This document shows, piece by piece, positions 1-5,744 of a DNA stretch of 9,954 nt (within the stretch, counting starts at the first letter, position 1; each line of letters starts with the position of its first letter). The notes below the pieces were generated by a model. It did not search any database, was not told where the DNA came from, and saw only the letters and a list, made by a program, of their open reading frames with translations. The stretch is from contig JAPLGV010000267.1 in NCBI GenBank assembly GCA_026389975.1, positions 4,431 to 14,384 on the forward strand, in the 5' to 3' direction. The position numbers and the translations under genes are program-made. Source of the stretch: Chloroflexota bacterium (lineage in GTDB: Bacteria > Chloroflexota > Anaerolineae > Anaerolineales > Villigracilaceae).

Positions 1-1313
1 TTGTAGCCCCCGCTGAATAATTCTCTTTGAGAGCGGATGAGCAGGGATTCGAACAGCCGGTTCTCCCATCCCTCCGGATGGCGCAGGAAGTCCGCCACGA
101 TGCCGCGTTGACGCATGACCGAGCCGTCGGGCAACCAGGCAGTCAGGAAGTAGGCGGATGGGTCGAGAACCTCCTGATAGCGGCGGACGGTATCGAAGAA
201 GGTTACCGTTAGTTGCAGGTCGGTGCCCACATCCCCCGTGACAGGCTGGGATTGCAGGGATGCAAGGTAAGCAGTTTCCAAGTCCGCGAGAGAGATGCCA
301 AAGTGGTCTTGCAAGGTATTGTCCATCACGGCGGAAACCGTCCGGTTTTCCGGCGCAGGAATGGTCCGGTAGAACTCGTTGAATGCACCCCAGCCGTAGG
401 TTTCAACCAGGTACTTGACTAGCGCCCCGGCTTCCAGGTAGCTTATATCGTGCTGTTGGTTGTAGAAATCGTTGGCAATGGTGGTGAGGGGAATGTACCA
501 GCCCAGGGCGAGCAAAGCCGCGGCGCGCGGTCCGAGCGGCTCGGGTTTGAAATGTCCGCCGGTCAGATAGACAGCCAATCCTTCCTGAAGCATGGACGGC
601 AGATAATTGCCTCCCAGTGCACTGTCGTAGTAGTGGACAAATTCATGGTGGAACAAGATGGACATATCGTTGCCGATGTAATTGTCGTCCAAGTAAGAGG
701 TGTAGATACCGCTCCAGGTGAAACCGCCCTGACCGACGACGCGCGACATAAAAACGATGTCAATGCGCTCGTTGAGGCTGGAACCCATTTGAGCAGACAC
801 GGCCGCTGACTGTTGGTCGGCTTCCTGGCTGAGGGTGGCTATGTCGCGTTCGGCAGCGGTGCCGGTGATGTAGTAGAGATTGCAGCAGACCGTGGCGGTT
901 GAAACCCAGTGCGCGTTGGGTTCCGGCGACGGGACCAGGTCTGCCGGGTGGAGAGAGAAGGTTTCGGTCCAGGTGGTGTTGTCGGGGAGACGGGTGAAAG
1001 TCAGGGTGTAGCTGCCGGGTTTCAGGTCGCGCGTATTCCAGACCCACCACAGGGTGGCTTGGTTGCGTCCGCCAATGCCATAGGGAGCGAATCCGGCACT
1101 ACCGAGTTCCTGACCGTCAAACGTAACTTCGATGCTGCCGGTCTTGTCGCCTATTATGACGGGTGCCAAGACCTCGAAGCTGACCTGGTCGCCGACGTAG
1201 AGCGGACCGTCGGGGTGGGGAATGACAGTGATCTGTTCGACTGGCCGGATGGGAAAGCAGGAGGCGAGCAAGAGAAAAGCGAGCAGGAGCAGGGTATGTT
1301 TGGAGTGGCGCAT
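1..1313 (-). CDS. Partial gluzincin-type metallopeptidase lipoprotein (peptidase MA-like)
   Basis: This minus-strand frame is open from ATG at 1313 to the left edge (437 complete codons, no stop), so the C-terminus lies outside the window. The N-terminus is a lipoprotein signal: a short basic start, a Leu-rich core and a lipobox L16-A17-S18-C19, so the mature protein should be tethered outside the cytoplasmic membrane. Residues about 27-122 look like an Ig-like beta domain. The catalytic zinc motif is HEFVH (H223, E224, H227), followed 17 residues later by E244 in the context LQEGLAVY. This HExxH plus downstream Glu arrangement is typical of gluzincins of the peptidase MA/M1-like group. The substrate is unknown. 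The start is supported by the lipobox spacing. There is no Shine-Dalgarno sequence, but a perfect TATAAT lies 7 bases upstream of the ATG, suggesting a leaderless transcript. It is divergent from the permease gene at 1388. Confidence 0.85.
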   Translation of the reverse strand, partial: MRHSKHTLLLLAFLLLASCFPIRPVEQITVIPHPDGPLYVGDQVSFEVLAPVIIGDKTGSIEVTFDGQELGSAGFAPYGIGGRNQATLWWVWNTRDLKPGSYTLTFTRLPDNTTWTETFSLHPADLVPSPEPNAHWVSTATVCCNLYYITGTAAERDIATLSQEADQQSAAVSAQMGSSLNERIDIVFMSRVVGQGGFTWSGIYTSYLDDNYIGNDMSILFHHEFVHYYDSALGGNYLPSMLQEGLAVYLTGGHFKPEPLGPRAAALLALGWYIPLTTIANDFYNQQHDISYLEAGALVKYLVETYGWGAFNEFYRTIPAPENRTVSAVMDNTLQDHFGISLADLETAYLASLQSQPVTGDVGTDLQLTVTFFDTVRRYQEVLDPSAYFLTAWLPDGSVMRQRGIVADFLRHPEGWENRLFESLLIRSQRELFSGGY

Positions 1314-1320
1314 GGAGGGT

Positions 1321-1326
1321 ATTATA
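1321..1326 (-). promoter_or_regulatory. -10 element TATAAT for the metallopeptidase lipoprotein gene
   Basis: On the minus strand a perfect TATAAT ends 7 bases before the ATG at 1313. Transcription starting 7-8 bases downstream of the hexamer would begin at or next to the start codon. No good -35 hexamer lies at 16-18 bases; TTTACA is present but at only 13 bases. The element is a sequence match only. Confidence 0.5.
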
Positions 1327-1338
1327 AGCGCACGCCGG

Positions 1339-1367
1339 TTGTAAATTCCTTCTCTTGGCGATAGAAT
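1339..1367 (+). promoter_or_regulatory. SigA-type promoter of the AI-2E family permease gene
   Basis: TTGTAA (1339-1344), a 17-base spacer and TAGAAT (1362-1367) lie on the plus strand. Transcription would start near 1374, just ahead of or within the ribosome binding site AAGGAG (1374-1379), giving a very short leader. It overlaps the upstream zone of the divergent lipoprotein gene, so the two promoters may compete. Confidence 0.55.
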
Positions 1368-1387
1368 ATAACCAAGGAGAAAAAATC

Positions 1388-2629
1388 ATGGAAAAGACTC
1401 AGCCTCCCGCCTCGCCGCGCTGGGGCGCCATGGCCAAACTCGTGGTGACGCTGACACTGGTGGTTGTTCTGGGCGCTTTGCTGGTGCGCTTTAAATTCAT
1501 TATCGGCCCGGTGCTGATGGCGTTCATCCTGGCCTATCTCTTATTACCGCTGGCCTCGCTGATGAGCAAGAGGACGCCTCTCGCCTGGGCGGTGGCGGTC
1601 AATCTCATCTATCTGGTATTTGTTCTCCTCCTGCTGGCTTTGCTGACCTGGGGCGGTGCTGCCCTGATCGGGCAGGTGCAGAACTTGATCACCGCTGTTC
1701 AGAATTACACCACTCAATTACCGGTTTTTATTGAAAGCCTCTCCCACAAAGTTTATGTAATTGGGCCATTCAGATTCGACTTCTCCACAATTGACTGGCA
1801 GACCATCGGCCAGCAGATCCTTTCCTACGTTGAGCCTGCCCTGGGAAAAGTGGGCGGTTTGGTCGGGACCCTGGCAGGCAGCGCAGCCTCCACACTGGGC
1901 TGGACGGCGTTTGTGGTGGTCGTCTCGTACTTCTTCCTGCTGGAGAGCGGCGGTTTTCGTACTCGCATTATCCAGGTGGATATCCCCGGTTATGCCGAAG
2001 ATATCCGCCGCCTGAGTCAAAAACTGGGGCACATCTGGAACGCGTTCTTACGCGGGCAGATCATTATTTTCTTTTCGAAGGTGATCGCTTATACGGTTTT
2101 TATGAGCATCCTGGGAGTCCACTACGCCATCGGGGTGGCTCTCATCGCCGGGTTTGCCAGTTTCTTGCCATATATCGGTCCGGCCATCAACTGGATTGTG
2201 CTCGGTCTGGTCACTTATTTCCAGGGGAGCAACCCATTCGGGCTTTCACCGCTGGCCTATACGGTCGTTGTCATTATCATTGCCCTGGTCATTGACCAGG
2301 TTTTCGACAATCTGGTGGCTCCGCGCATCATGGCCAATACTCTGAAAGTCCATCCAGCCTTCGTGCTGATTGCTGCCATCATCGCCGCCAATCTGATTGG
2401 CATCCTGGGCATCATCATCGCCGCGCCCCTGCTGGCGACCTTGCAACTCGTTGGCCGGTATACCACGCGCAAGCTGCTCGATAGAGACCCCTGGCCGCCG
2501 GAAGAAGATATCCTCCCGCCTCCGCATGTGCCGAAATGGCTCCGTAAAATCCGCGCTGGGTGGCAGAAGCGCCGGGGCAAGGAACCGGACCCGTCAAAAG
2601 TAGAACCACCAAGTCTCAAAAGCACCTAG
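1388..2629 (+). CDS. AI-2E family transporter (PerM/UPF0118-type membrane protein)
   Basis: A 413-residue polytopic membrane protein of the AI-2E/PerM family. Its members are proposed to be exporters or ion-coupled transporters of varied solutes; the substrate cannot be told from sequence. Hydrophobic segments lie near residues 18-58 (two), 67-92, 168-186, 225-275 (two), 290-310 and 322-356, with a soluble loop at about 93-165. Family hallmarks are FLRGQ (220-224), PYIGP (261-265), DQVFDNLVAPRIMAN (303-317) and the HP-x-n-GIxGxxxAxP pattern near 322-347. The cytoplasmic C-terminal tail is Pro/Arg/Lys rich. The ATG at 1388 is preferred because AAGGAG ends 8 bases upstream; an in-frame TTG at 1355 lies before the predicted -10 and is unlikely to be used. 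Length is normal for the family. Confidence 0.9.
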   Translation: MEKTQPPASPRWGAMAKLVVTLTLVVVLGALLVRFKFIIGPVLMAFILAYLLLPLASLMSKRTPLAWAVAVNLIYLVFVLLLLALLTWGGAALIGQVQNLITAVQNYTTQLPVFIESLSHKVYVIGPFRFDFSTIDWQTIGQQILSYVEPALGKVGGLVGTLAGSAASTLGWTAFVVVVSYFFLLESGGFRTRIIQVDIPGYAEDIRRLSQKLGHIWNAFLRGQIIIFFSKVIAYTVFMSILGVHYAIGVALIAGFASFLPYIGPAINWIVLGLVTYFQGSNPFGLSPLAYTVVVIIIALVIDQVFDNLVAPRIMANTLKVHPAFVLIAAIIAANLIGILGIIIAAPLLATLQLVGRYTTRKLLDRDPWPPEEDILPPPHVPKWLRKIRAGWQKRRGKEPDPSKVEPPSLKST

Positions 2630-2652
2630 AAAGTCAAGTGACTTCGTTTTTT
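2629..2652 (+). terminator. Weak intrinsic terminator after the AI-2E permease
   Basis: Directly after the TAG stop, AAGTC (2631-2635) pairs with GACTT (2640-2644) around a 4-base loop. The hairpin is followed after two bases by a run of six T (2647-2652). The stem is short and AT-rich, so termination is probably partial. A separate promoter candidate follows for the next gene. Confidence 0.5.
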
Positions 2653-2678
2653 GATGTGCATGTTAGTCAAATAGTCCG

Positions 2679-2684
2679 TATAAT
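2679..2684 (+). promoter_or_regulatory. -10 element TATAAT for the small-protein/P1-peptidase pair
   Basis: A perfect TATAAT lies 25 bases before the ATG at 2710, between the terminator-like hairpin and the ribosome binding site AAGGAG at 2697-2702. No convincing -35 hexamer is seen at 16-18 bases upstream. An ATG at 2683 overlaps this element, which argues against that upstream start. Confidence 0.5.
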
Positions 2685-2709
2685 GAGTGTATCGAAAAGG
2701 AGATTTTAT

Positions 2710-2892
2710 ATGCCCAAGACTGCCCCCGAACCCAAGACCGAAACCCTGGCCGAGACCGAAAGCTACCTGGCCTGGAAAGCCGATGAACCCGATGGTGAAA
2801 CCACCTATCATCTGGAACTCAACAACGTCACCCTGCACTTTTTCAAAGAAGAGTGGGATGAATTCCTTGAATTGATCCACAGCCTTAAGTAA
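2710..2892 (+). CDS. Small acidic protein of unknown function (60 aa)
   Basis: A 60-residue protein that I do not recognise. The first half is Pro/Thr/Glu/Lys rich and probably flexible (MPKTAPEPKTETLAETES). The second half looks folded: a beta-like stretch TTYHLELNNVTLHF (31-44), then an acidic amphipathic helix KEEWDEFLELIHSLK (46-60). It has no signal peptide or membrane segment, so it should be cytoplasmic. The start is well supported by AAGGAG (2697-2702) with 7-base spacing and by a TATAAT upstream. In-frame upstream starts (2560, 2683) overlap the preceding gene or the -10 element. The stop is 4 bases before the ATG of the P1 peptidase, so the two are probably co-transcribed and translationally coupled. 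No enzymatic motif is visible; a regulator or partner protein is possible but unproven. Confidence 0.75.
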   Translation: MPKTAPEPKTETLAETESYLAWKADEPDGETTYHLELNNVTLHFFKEEWDEFLELIHSLK

Positions 2893-2896
2893 ACCC

Positions 2897-3889
2897 ATGA
2901 AACGCAACAACGCCATTACCGACATCCCGGGGATTGAAGTCGGCCAGGCCCAGGATGACGAGGCCCTCACCGGCTGCACAGTCATTCTCTGCCGCAAGGG
3001 GGCGGTCGGAGGGGTGGACGTGCGCGGCAGCGCCCCCGGCACGCGTGAGACCGACTTGCTGAACCCCATTAACCTGGTGGACAAAGTGCACGCGGTGGTG
3101 CTGGCGGGCGGCTCGGCCTTCGGGCTGGACGCGGCTTCAGGCGTGATGAAATACCTGGCCGAGCAGAAAATTGGATACGGCCTGGGTGCCACGCGCGTCC
3201 CGATTGTCCCGGCGGCAATCCTCTTTGACCTGGGCCTGGGCAAATCCGCCCGCCACCCGGACCCGGAAATGGGTTACGCCGCAGTTTCCGCCGCGCAAGC
3301 CGGACCGGTGGCCGAGGGCAACGTGGGCGCGGGGACCGGGGCTACGCTGGGCAAAATCTTCGGAATGGCCGGGGCGATGAAATCCGGCCTCGGCACCGCC
3401 AGCATCAAGATCGGCGGCGGCGTGTTGGTCGGCGCGATTGTGGCGGTCAACCCCTTCGGCGACGTGCTGGATCCGGTGACGAGCCAGATCATCGCCGGGG
3501 CGCGGCCTGCCAAACTTGGCCCGGTGAAATTAGGTGGTTCAGGTCAATTCGCCGATACGCTGAAGGTGATGCAGACTCTCGCCGGGAGGACTATTTTAAG
3601 TCTGGCCACCGGCGGCAACACCGTCATCGCTGTGGTGGCGACCAACGCCAAGTTTGATAAGGCACAGGCCACCAAAGTAGCGCAGATGGCGCACGACGGG
3701 CTGGCGCGCGCAGTTCGCCCGGCGCACACCATGCTGGACGGCGACACGATTTTCGCCCTCTCCACCGGCCAGAAGAAAGCCGACGTGAGCACCGTGGGAG
3801 CCTATGCAGCTGAGGTGCTGGCACAGGCGATCGTGAGAGCGGTGCAGGCCGCAAAACCGGCGGGAGGGTTGCCGGCGATAAGCTTGTGA
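2897..3889 (+). CDS. P1 family peptidase (DmpA/NylC-like, self-processing N-terminal nucleophile hydrolase)
   Basis: A 330-residue member of peptidase family S58/P1 (DmpA aminopeptidase, NylC 6-aminohexanoate-oligomer hydrolase and relatives). These proteins cut themselves into alpha and beta chains, and the new N-terminal Thr or Ser of the beta chain is the nucleophile. Hallmarks are the opening ITDIPGIEVGQA (7-18), DVRGSAPGTRETDLLNP (41-57), VLAGGSAFGLDAASGV (68-83) and GNVGAGTGAT (141-150). The processing site is GGN241-T242, so Thr242 is the predicted nucleophile, followed by AVVATNA. Further family motifs are ARAVRPAHTMLDGDTIFALSTG (about 270-291). There is no signal peptide, so it should be cytoplasmic; it may act on D-amino acid peptides, beta-peptides or amides. 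No strong Shine-Dalgarno is seen. The start lies 4 bases after the upstream stop, which suggests coupling. Length is close to the family norm. Confidence 0.93.
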   Translation: MKRNNAITDIPGIEVGQAQDDEALTGCTVILCRKGAVGGVDVRGSAPGTRETDLLNPINLVDKVHAVVLAGGSAFGLDAASGVMKYLAEQKIGYGLGATRVPIVPAAILFDLGLGKSARHPDPEMGYAAVSAAQAGPVAEGNVGAGTGATLGKIFGMAGAMKSGLGTASIKIGGGVLVGAIVAVNPFGDVLDPVTSQIIAGARPAKLGPVKLGGSGQFADTLKVMQTLAGRTILSLATGGNTVIAVVATNAKFDKAQATKVAQMAHDGLARAVRPAHTMLDGDTIFALSTGQKKADVSTVGAYAAEVLAQAIVRAVQAAKPAGGLPAISL

Positions 3890-3890
3890 A

Positions 3891-3909
3891 AGTCACCTTT
3901 AAGGTGACT
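3891..3909. repeat. 19-bp perfect palindrome after the P1 peptidase
   Basis: AGTCACCTTTAAGGTGACT reads the same on both strands apart from the central base and starts one base after the TGA stop. Outer GTGA (3886-3889) and TCAC (3913-3916) could extend the pairing past an internal loop. No T-run follows, so it is not a classical intrinsic terminator on the plus strand. It may be a 3'-end stabilising or attenuating hairpin, or a protein binding site. Its first bases (GAAAGTCA, 3888-3895) match those after the AI-2E permease stop (2629-2636). Confidence 0.55.
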
Positions 3910-3930
3910 GTCTCACAGCAACAAAGCAAT

Positions 3931-4004
3931 TACAGGGTACTGCGCAAAGATGTGAACCAAAATTACTGCCGTAGGTCCCTGTATTTTGATCATTCAAAGT
4001 TCAC
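3931..4004. repeat. Interlocking inverted repeats in the 3890-4165 intergenic region
   Basis: Three inverted pairs are visible: TACAGGG (3931-3937) with CCCTGTA (3977-3983), GTGAAC (3952-3957) with GTTCAC (3999-4004), and CAAAAT (3958-3963) with ATTTTG (3983-3988). The first pair crosses the other two, so the pairings would be mutually exclusive or form a pseudoknot-like fold. No credible reading frame or known RNA family is recognised in this 276-base gap. The pairings are seen directly; a function is not. Confidence 0.4.
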
Positions 4005-4021
4005 GTATTTATTGAAGCAGT

Positions 4022-4121
4022 AAATCCGCACAAATCCGCCGCATCCGAGTTTTCCACGCTCCATGTTCCAGATTTTACTCCACATCCGCCTATCCTGCGA
4101 AGGTAACGCAGATTGGCGGAT
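4022..4121. repeat. Repeated ATCCGCC motif upstream of the truncated yifB gene
   Basis: AAATCCGC occurs twice 10 bases apart (4022-4029, 4032-4039). The 7-mer ATCCGCC occurs at 4034-4040 and 4084-4090, and inverted as GGCGGAT at 4115-4121. The last two form the outer arms of the hairpin annotated separately. The cluster ends 9 bases before the -35 element of the next gene, so it could be an operator, but no regulator is identified. Confidence 0.35.
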
Positions 4122-4123
4122 GT
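4082..4123. repeat. Long hairpin upstream of the yifB promoter
   Basis: The outer arms ACATCCGCC (4082-4090) and GGCGGATGT (4115-4123) pair perfectly over 9 bp. The inner arms CTGCG (4095-4099) and CGCAG (4107-4111) pair over 5 bp around a 7-base loop. The short internal loop between them (TATC against ATT) can add two A-T pairs. There is no T-run on either side. It lies 7 bases before the -35 hexamer at 4131, so it is outside the predicted yifB transcript. It may be a cruciform or operator, or the end of an RNA from upstream. Confidence 0.55.
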
Positions 4124-4130
4124 TCATCAG

Positions 4131-4159
4131 TTGACTCTCATCACATTCTCGTCTAAACT
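4131..4159 (+). promoter_or_regulatory. SigA-type promoter for the truncated yifB gene
   Basis: TTGACT (4131-4136), a 17-base spacer and TAAACT (4154-4159) form a near-consensus promoter. Only 6 bases separate the -10 element from the ATG at 4166, so the predicted transcript start falls on the start codon. With no Shine-Dalgarno present, this suggests a leaderless mRNA. Confidence 0.65.
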
Positions 4160-4165
4160 TTATCT

Positions 4166-5227
4166 ATGCTTGCCCGCGTATATTCCTGTGCTATGATCGG
4201 CCTGGACGGGGTGGTGGTCGAAGTTGAAGTGGACTACACCTCCGGCTTCCCCGGCATGACCATCGTCGGCCTGCCGGACGCGGCCATCCAGGAGAGCCGC
4301 GAACGGGTCCAGGCGGCGGTGCGCAACGCCGGGGTGCCCTTCCCGCGCAAACGGCTGGTGGTCAACCTGGCCCCGGCCTCGGTCCGCAAGGAAGGCCCAG
4401 CCTACGACCTGCCCATCGCCCTGGGTGTGCTGATTTACACCGGCATGTTGCCGCCCGAAGCCGCCGAAGGGACGATGGTGGTGGGGGAACTCTCGCTAGA
4501 TGGGACCGTCCGCCACGCCCGCGGGGTGCTGCCGATGGCCGCCACCGCCCGCCAGGCCGGATTCAAGCGGATTGTGGTACCGGAGGCAGATGCCGCCGAA
4601 GCCGCCCTGATCCCCGATCTGGAAGTCATCCCCGTTTCTTCACTGGGTGTGCTCTATAACCACCTGGCGGGACGCAAGCCCGTCCCGGCCTACACCCGTC
4701 TCGAAGTGGAAGACGCCCCGCTTTTCCCGCCGACCGATTTCGGCGAAGTCAAGGGCCAGGAACACGTCAAGCGCGCCCTCGAAGTGGCCGCCGCCGGAGG
4801 CCATAACGTGCTGATGATAGGTCCGCCCGGGTCGGGCAAGACCCTGCTGGCGCGCGCCCTGCCGGGCATCCTGCCGAAAATGTCCATTGACGAGGCGTTG
4901 GACGTGACCCGCATTTATTCCGTGGCCGACCAACTCCCGCCCGAAACGCCACTGCTGCGCAACCGTCCGTTCCGCGCCCCCCACCACACCATCAGCCACG
5001 CCGGCCTGGTGGGCGGCGGAAACTGGCCGCACCCGGGGGAAATCTCGCTGGCCCATCACGGTGTTCTATTTCTGGACGAACTGCCCGAATTCGGGATGCG
5101 CGTGCTCGAAGTGCTGCGCCAGCCGCTGGAGGACAAGGTCGTGACCATCAGCCGGGCACAAGGCTCGTTGACCTTCCCGGCTAGTTTCCAACTGGTTGGC
5201 GCGAGGAATCCATGCCCGTGCAGATAA
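4166..5227 (+). CDS. yifB: C-terminally truncated YifB/ComM-type Mg-chelatase-like AAA+ ATPase
   Basis: A 353-residue protein of the YifB/ComM family, whose intact members are about 500 residues. ComM is a helicase promoting branch migration during natural transformation. Residues 1-165 form the N-terminal ChlI/Lon-protease-like domain (MLARVYSCAMIGLDG, FPGMTIVGLPDAAIQESRER). The AAA+ domain begins near 190 with Walker A GPPGSGKT (219-226), the family motif RPFRAPHHTISHAG (267-280) and Walker B VLFLDE (300-305). The conserved LVAAMNPCPCG motif appears as LVGARNPCPCR and then meets a TAA at 5225. The remaining AAA+ lid and the Mg-chelatase C-terminal domain, including the arginine-finger region, are absent and not found in other frames downstream. 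The product is probably non-functional, so this may be a pseudogene. The ATG at 4166 fits the family N-terminus; no Shine-Dalgarno is seen. The body is very GC-rich, unlike the DNA just after the stop. Confidence 0.88.
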   Translation: MLARVYSCAMIGLDGVVVEVEVDYTSGFPGMTIVGLPDAAIQESRERVQAAVRNAGVPFPRKRLVVNLAPASVRKEGPAYDLPIALGVLIYTGMLPPEAAEGTMVVGELSLDGTVRHARGVLPMAATARQAGFKRIVVPEADAAEAALIPDLEVIPVSSLGVLYNHLAGRKPVPAYTRLEVEDAPLFPPTDFGEVKGQEHVKRALEVAAAGGHNVLMIGPPGSGKTLLARALPGILPKMSIDEALDVTRIYSVADQLPPETPLLRNRPFRAPHHTISHAGLVGGGNWPHPGEISLAHHGVLFLDELPEFGMRVLEVLRQPLEDKVVTISRAQGSLTFPASFQLVGARNPCPCR

Positions 5228-5446
5228 CAATCAAAACGCGCTAGAGATAACCAAGAGATGGTTGCGTCCATCGCGTGAGTTTGGTAGATAGCCAGGGGGG
5301 TTATAAGAGTTGCCGTAAAAAATATACATTTCATCAAAATCTCAAGCAAAAGCATTTTCCATCTGGACACCGAAGAAGCTCATCGACGAGCTGGTCCGGT
5401 GGATAATGCAGGATTGTAGAATAAGCATGGGAAAGGAGTAATAACC

Positions 5447-5545
5447 ATGGATTACTTTTGCCCTGGTATGTTATTTGTACTTGTGATGGTCTTGATCTGG
5501 CTTGATGATGCGGGGTTTTGGAAATGGCTCAAGAAAAAACTCTAA
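5447..5545 (+). CDS. Putative 32-aa single-span membrane peptide
   Basis: A short frame ATG 5447 to TAA 5545 encodes 32 residues. It starts MDYFCPGM, has a hydrophobic core LFVLVMVLIWL (about 9-19), then DDAGFWKWLKKKL, giving a basic C-terminal tail. This is the layout of a small one-pass membrane protein with its positive end probably in the cytoplasm. The main support for translation is the ribosome binding site AAAGGAG (5432-5438), 8 bases before the ATG and one of the best in the window. A TAGAAT (5417-5422) could be its -10, but no matching -35 is seen. The function is unknown. Small transport subunits, toxin-like peptides and leader peptides share this layout, and it could still be a chance frame in AT-rich DNA. 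Confidence 0.45.
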   Translation: MDYFCPGMLFVLVMVLIWLDDAGFWKWLKKKL

Positions 5546-5633
5546 TGAACGGAGAGAGACATACCTGATTATTCCCCATTCAAATGGTACTAAAATCGGG
5601 ATGTTGACAAAACGACCTGCTTTGCCAAACCAC

Positions 5634-5662
5634 TTGACCGGGCTCCTTATATTATCTATACT
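5634..5662 (+). promoter_or_regulatory. SigA-type promoter for the chitinase gene
   Basis: TTGACC (5634-5639), a 17-base spacer and TATACT (5657-5662) make one of the best promoter matches in the window. A start near 5669 would leave a leader of about 190 bases before the chitinase ATG at 5862. A further TATAAT at 5695-5700 lacks a well-spaced -35 and is a weaker alternative. Confidence 0.6.
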
Positions 5663-5707
5663 TTCGATTGAACTTTATTGCATTGAGAGTAATATATAAT
5701 GGGAATA

Positions 5708-5744
5708 TACTTTCCAAATTGAGGTTAGCTTCCTCTGGAAAGTA
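5708..5744 (+). promoter_or_regulatory. Hairpin in the chitinase mRNA leader
   Basis: TACTTTCCA (5708-5716) pairs perfectly with TGGAAAGTA (5736-5744). Inside, GAGG (5721-5724) pairs with CCTC (5732-5735) around the loop TTAGCTT, leaving a one-sided AATT bulge. It lies about 40 bases downstream of the predicted transcript start and 117 bases before the chitinase ATG. It could be an operator or an mRNA-leader control element. There is no T-run after it. Confidence 0.45.

Noticed and set aside
40..75. A tRNA-like T-arm on the minus strand (GTTCGAATCCC)
   Set aside because: It lies inside the metallopeptidase reading frame, and no acceptor, D or anticodon stems can be found at tRNA spacing.
450..1364. 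Plus-strand open frames opposite the metallopeptidase gene (for example 450-809 and 909-1364)
   Set aside because: They are antisense to a frame that is continuous from 1313 to the window edge with clear motifs, and they have no recognisable domains or ribosome binding sites.
1355..1387. TTG at 1355 as the start of the AI-2E permease
   Set aside because: It lies before the predicted -10 element, while ATG 1388 has AAGGAG at 8-base spacing.
2626..3243. A 205-codon minus-strand frame opposite the small protein and P1 peptidase
   Set aside because: It is the shadow of a GC-rich gene; the plus-strand product has all P1 peptidase hallmarks and the minus product resembles nothing known.
4063..4134. 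A 23-codon frame (MFQILLHIRLSCEG...) in the intergenic region
   Set aside because: It has no ribosome binding site and overlaps the hairpin at 4082-4123; its length is within chance.
5056..5370. A minus-strand frame spanning the yifB breakpoint
   Set aside because: Half of it is antisense to conserved YifB sequence and the rest has no recognisable domain or start signals.
5604..5632. Consensus -35 TTGACA at 5604-5609 as a chitinase promoter
   Set aside because: No -10-like hexamer is found at 16-18 bases; TTGACC at 5634 with TATACT is a better pair.
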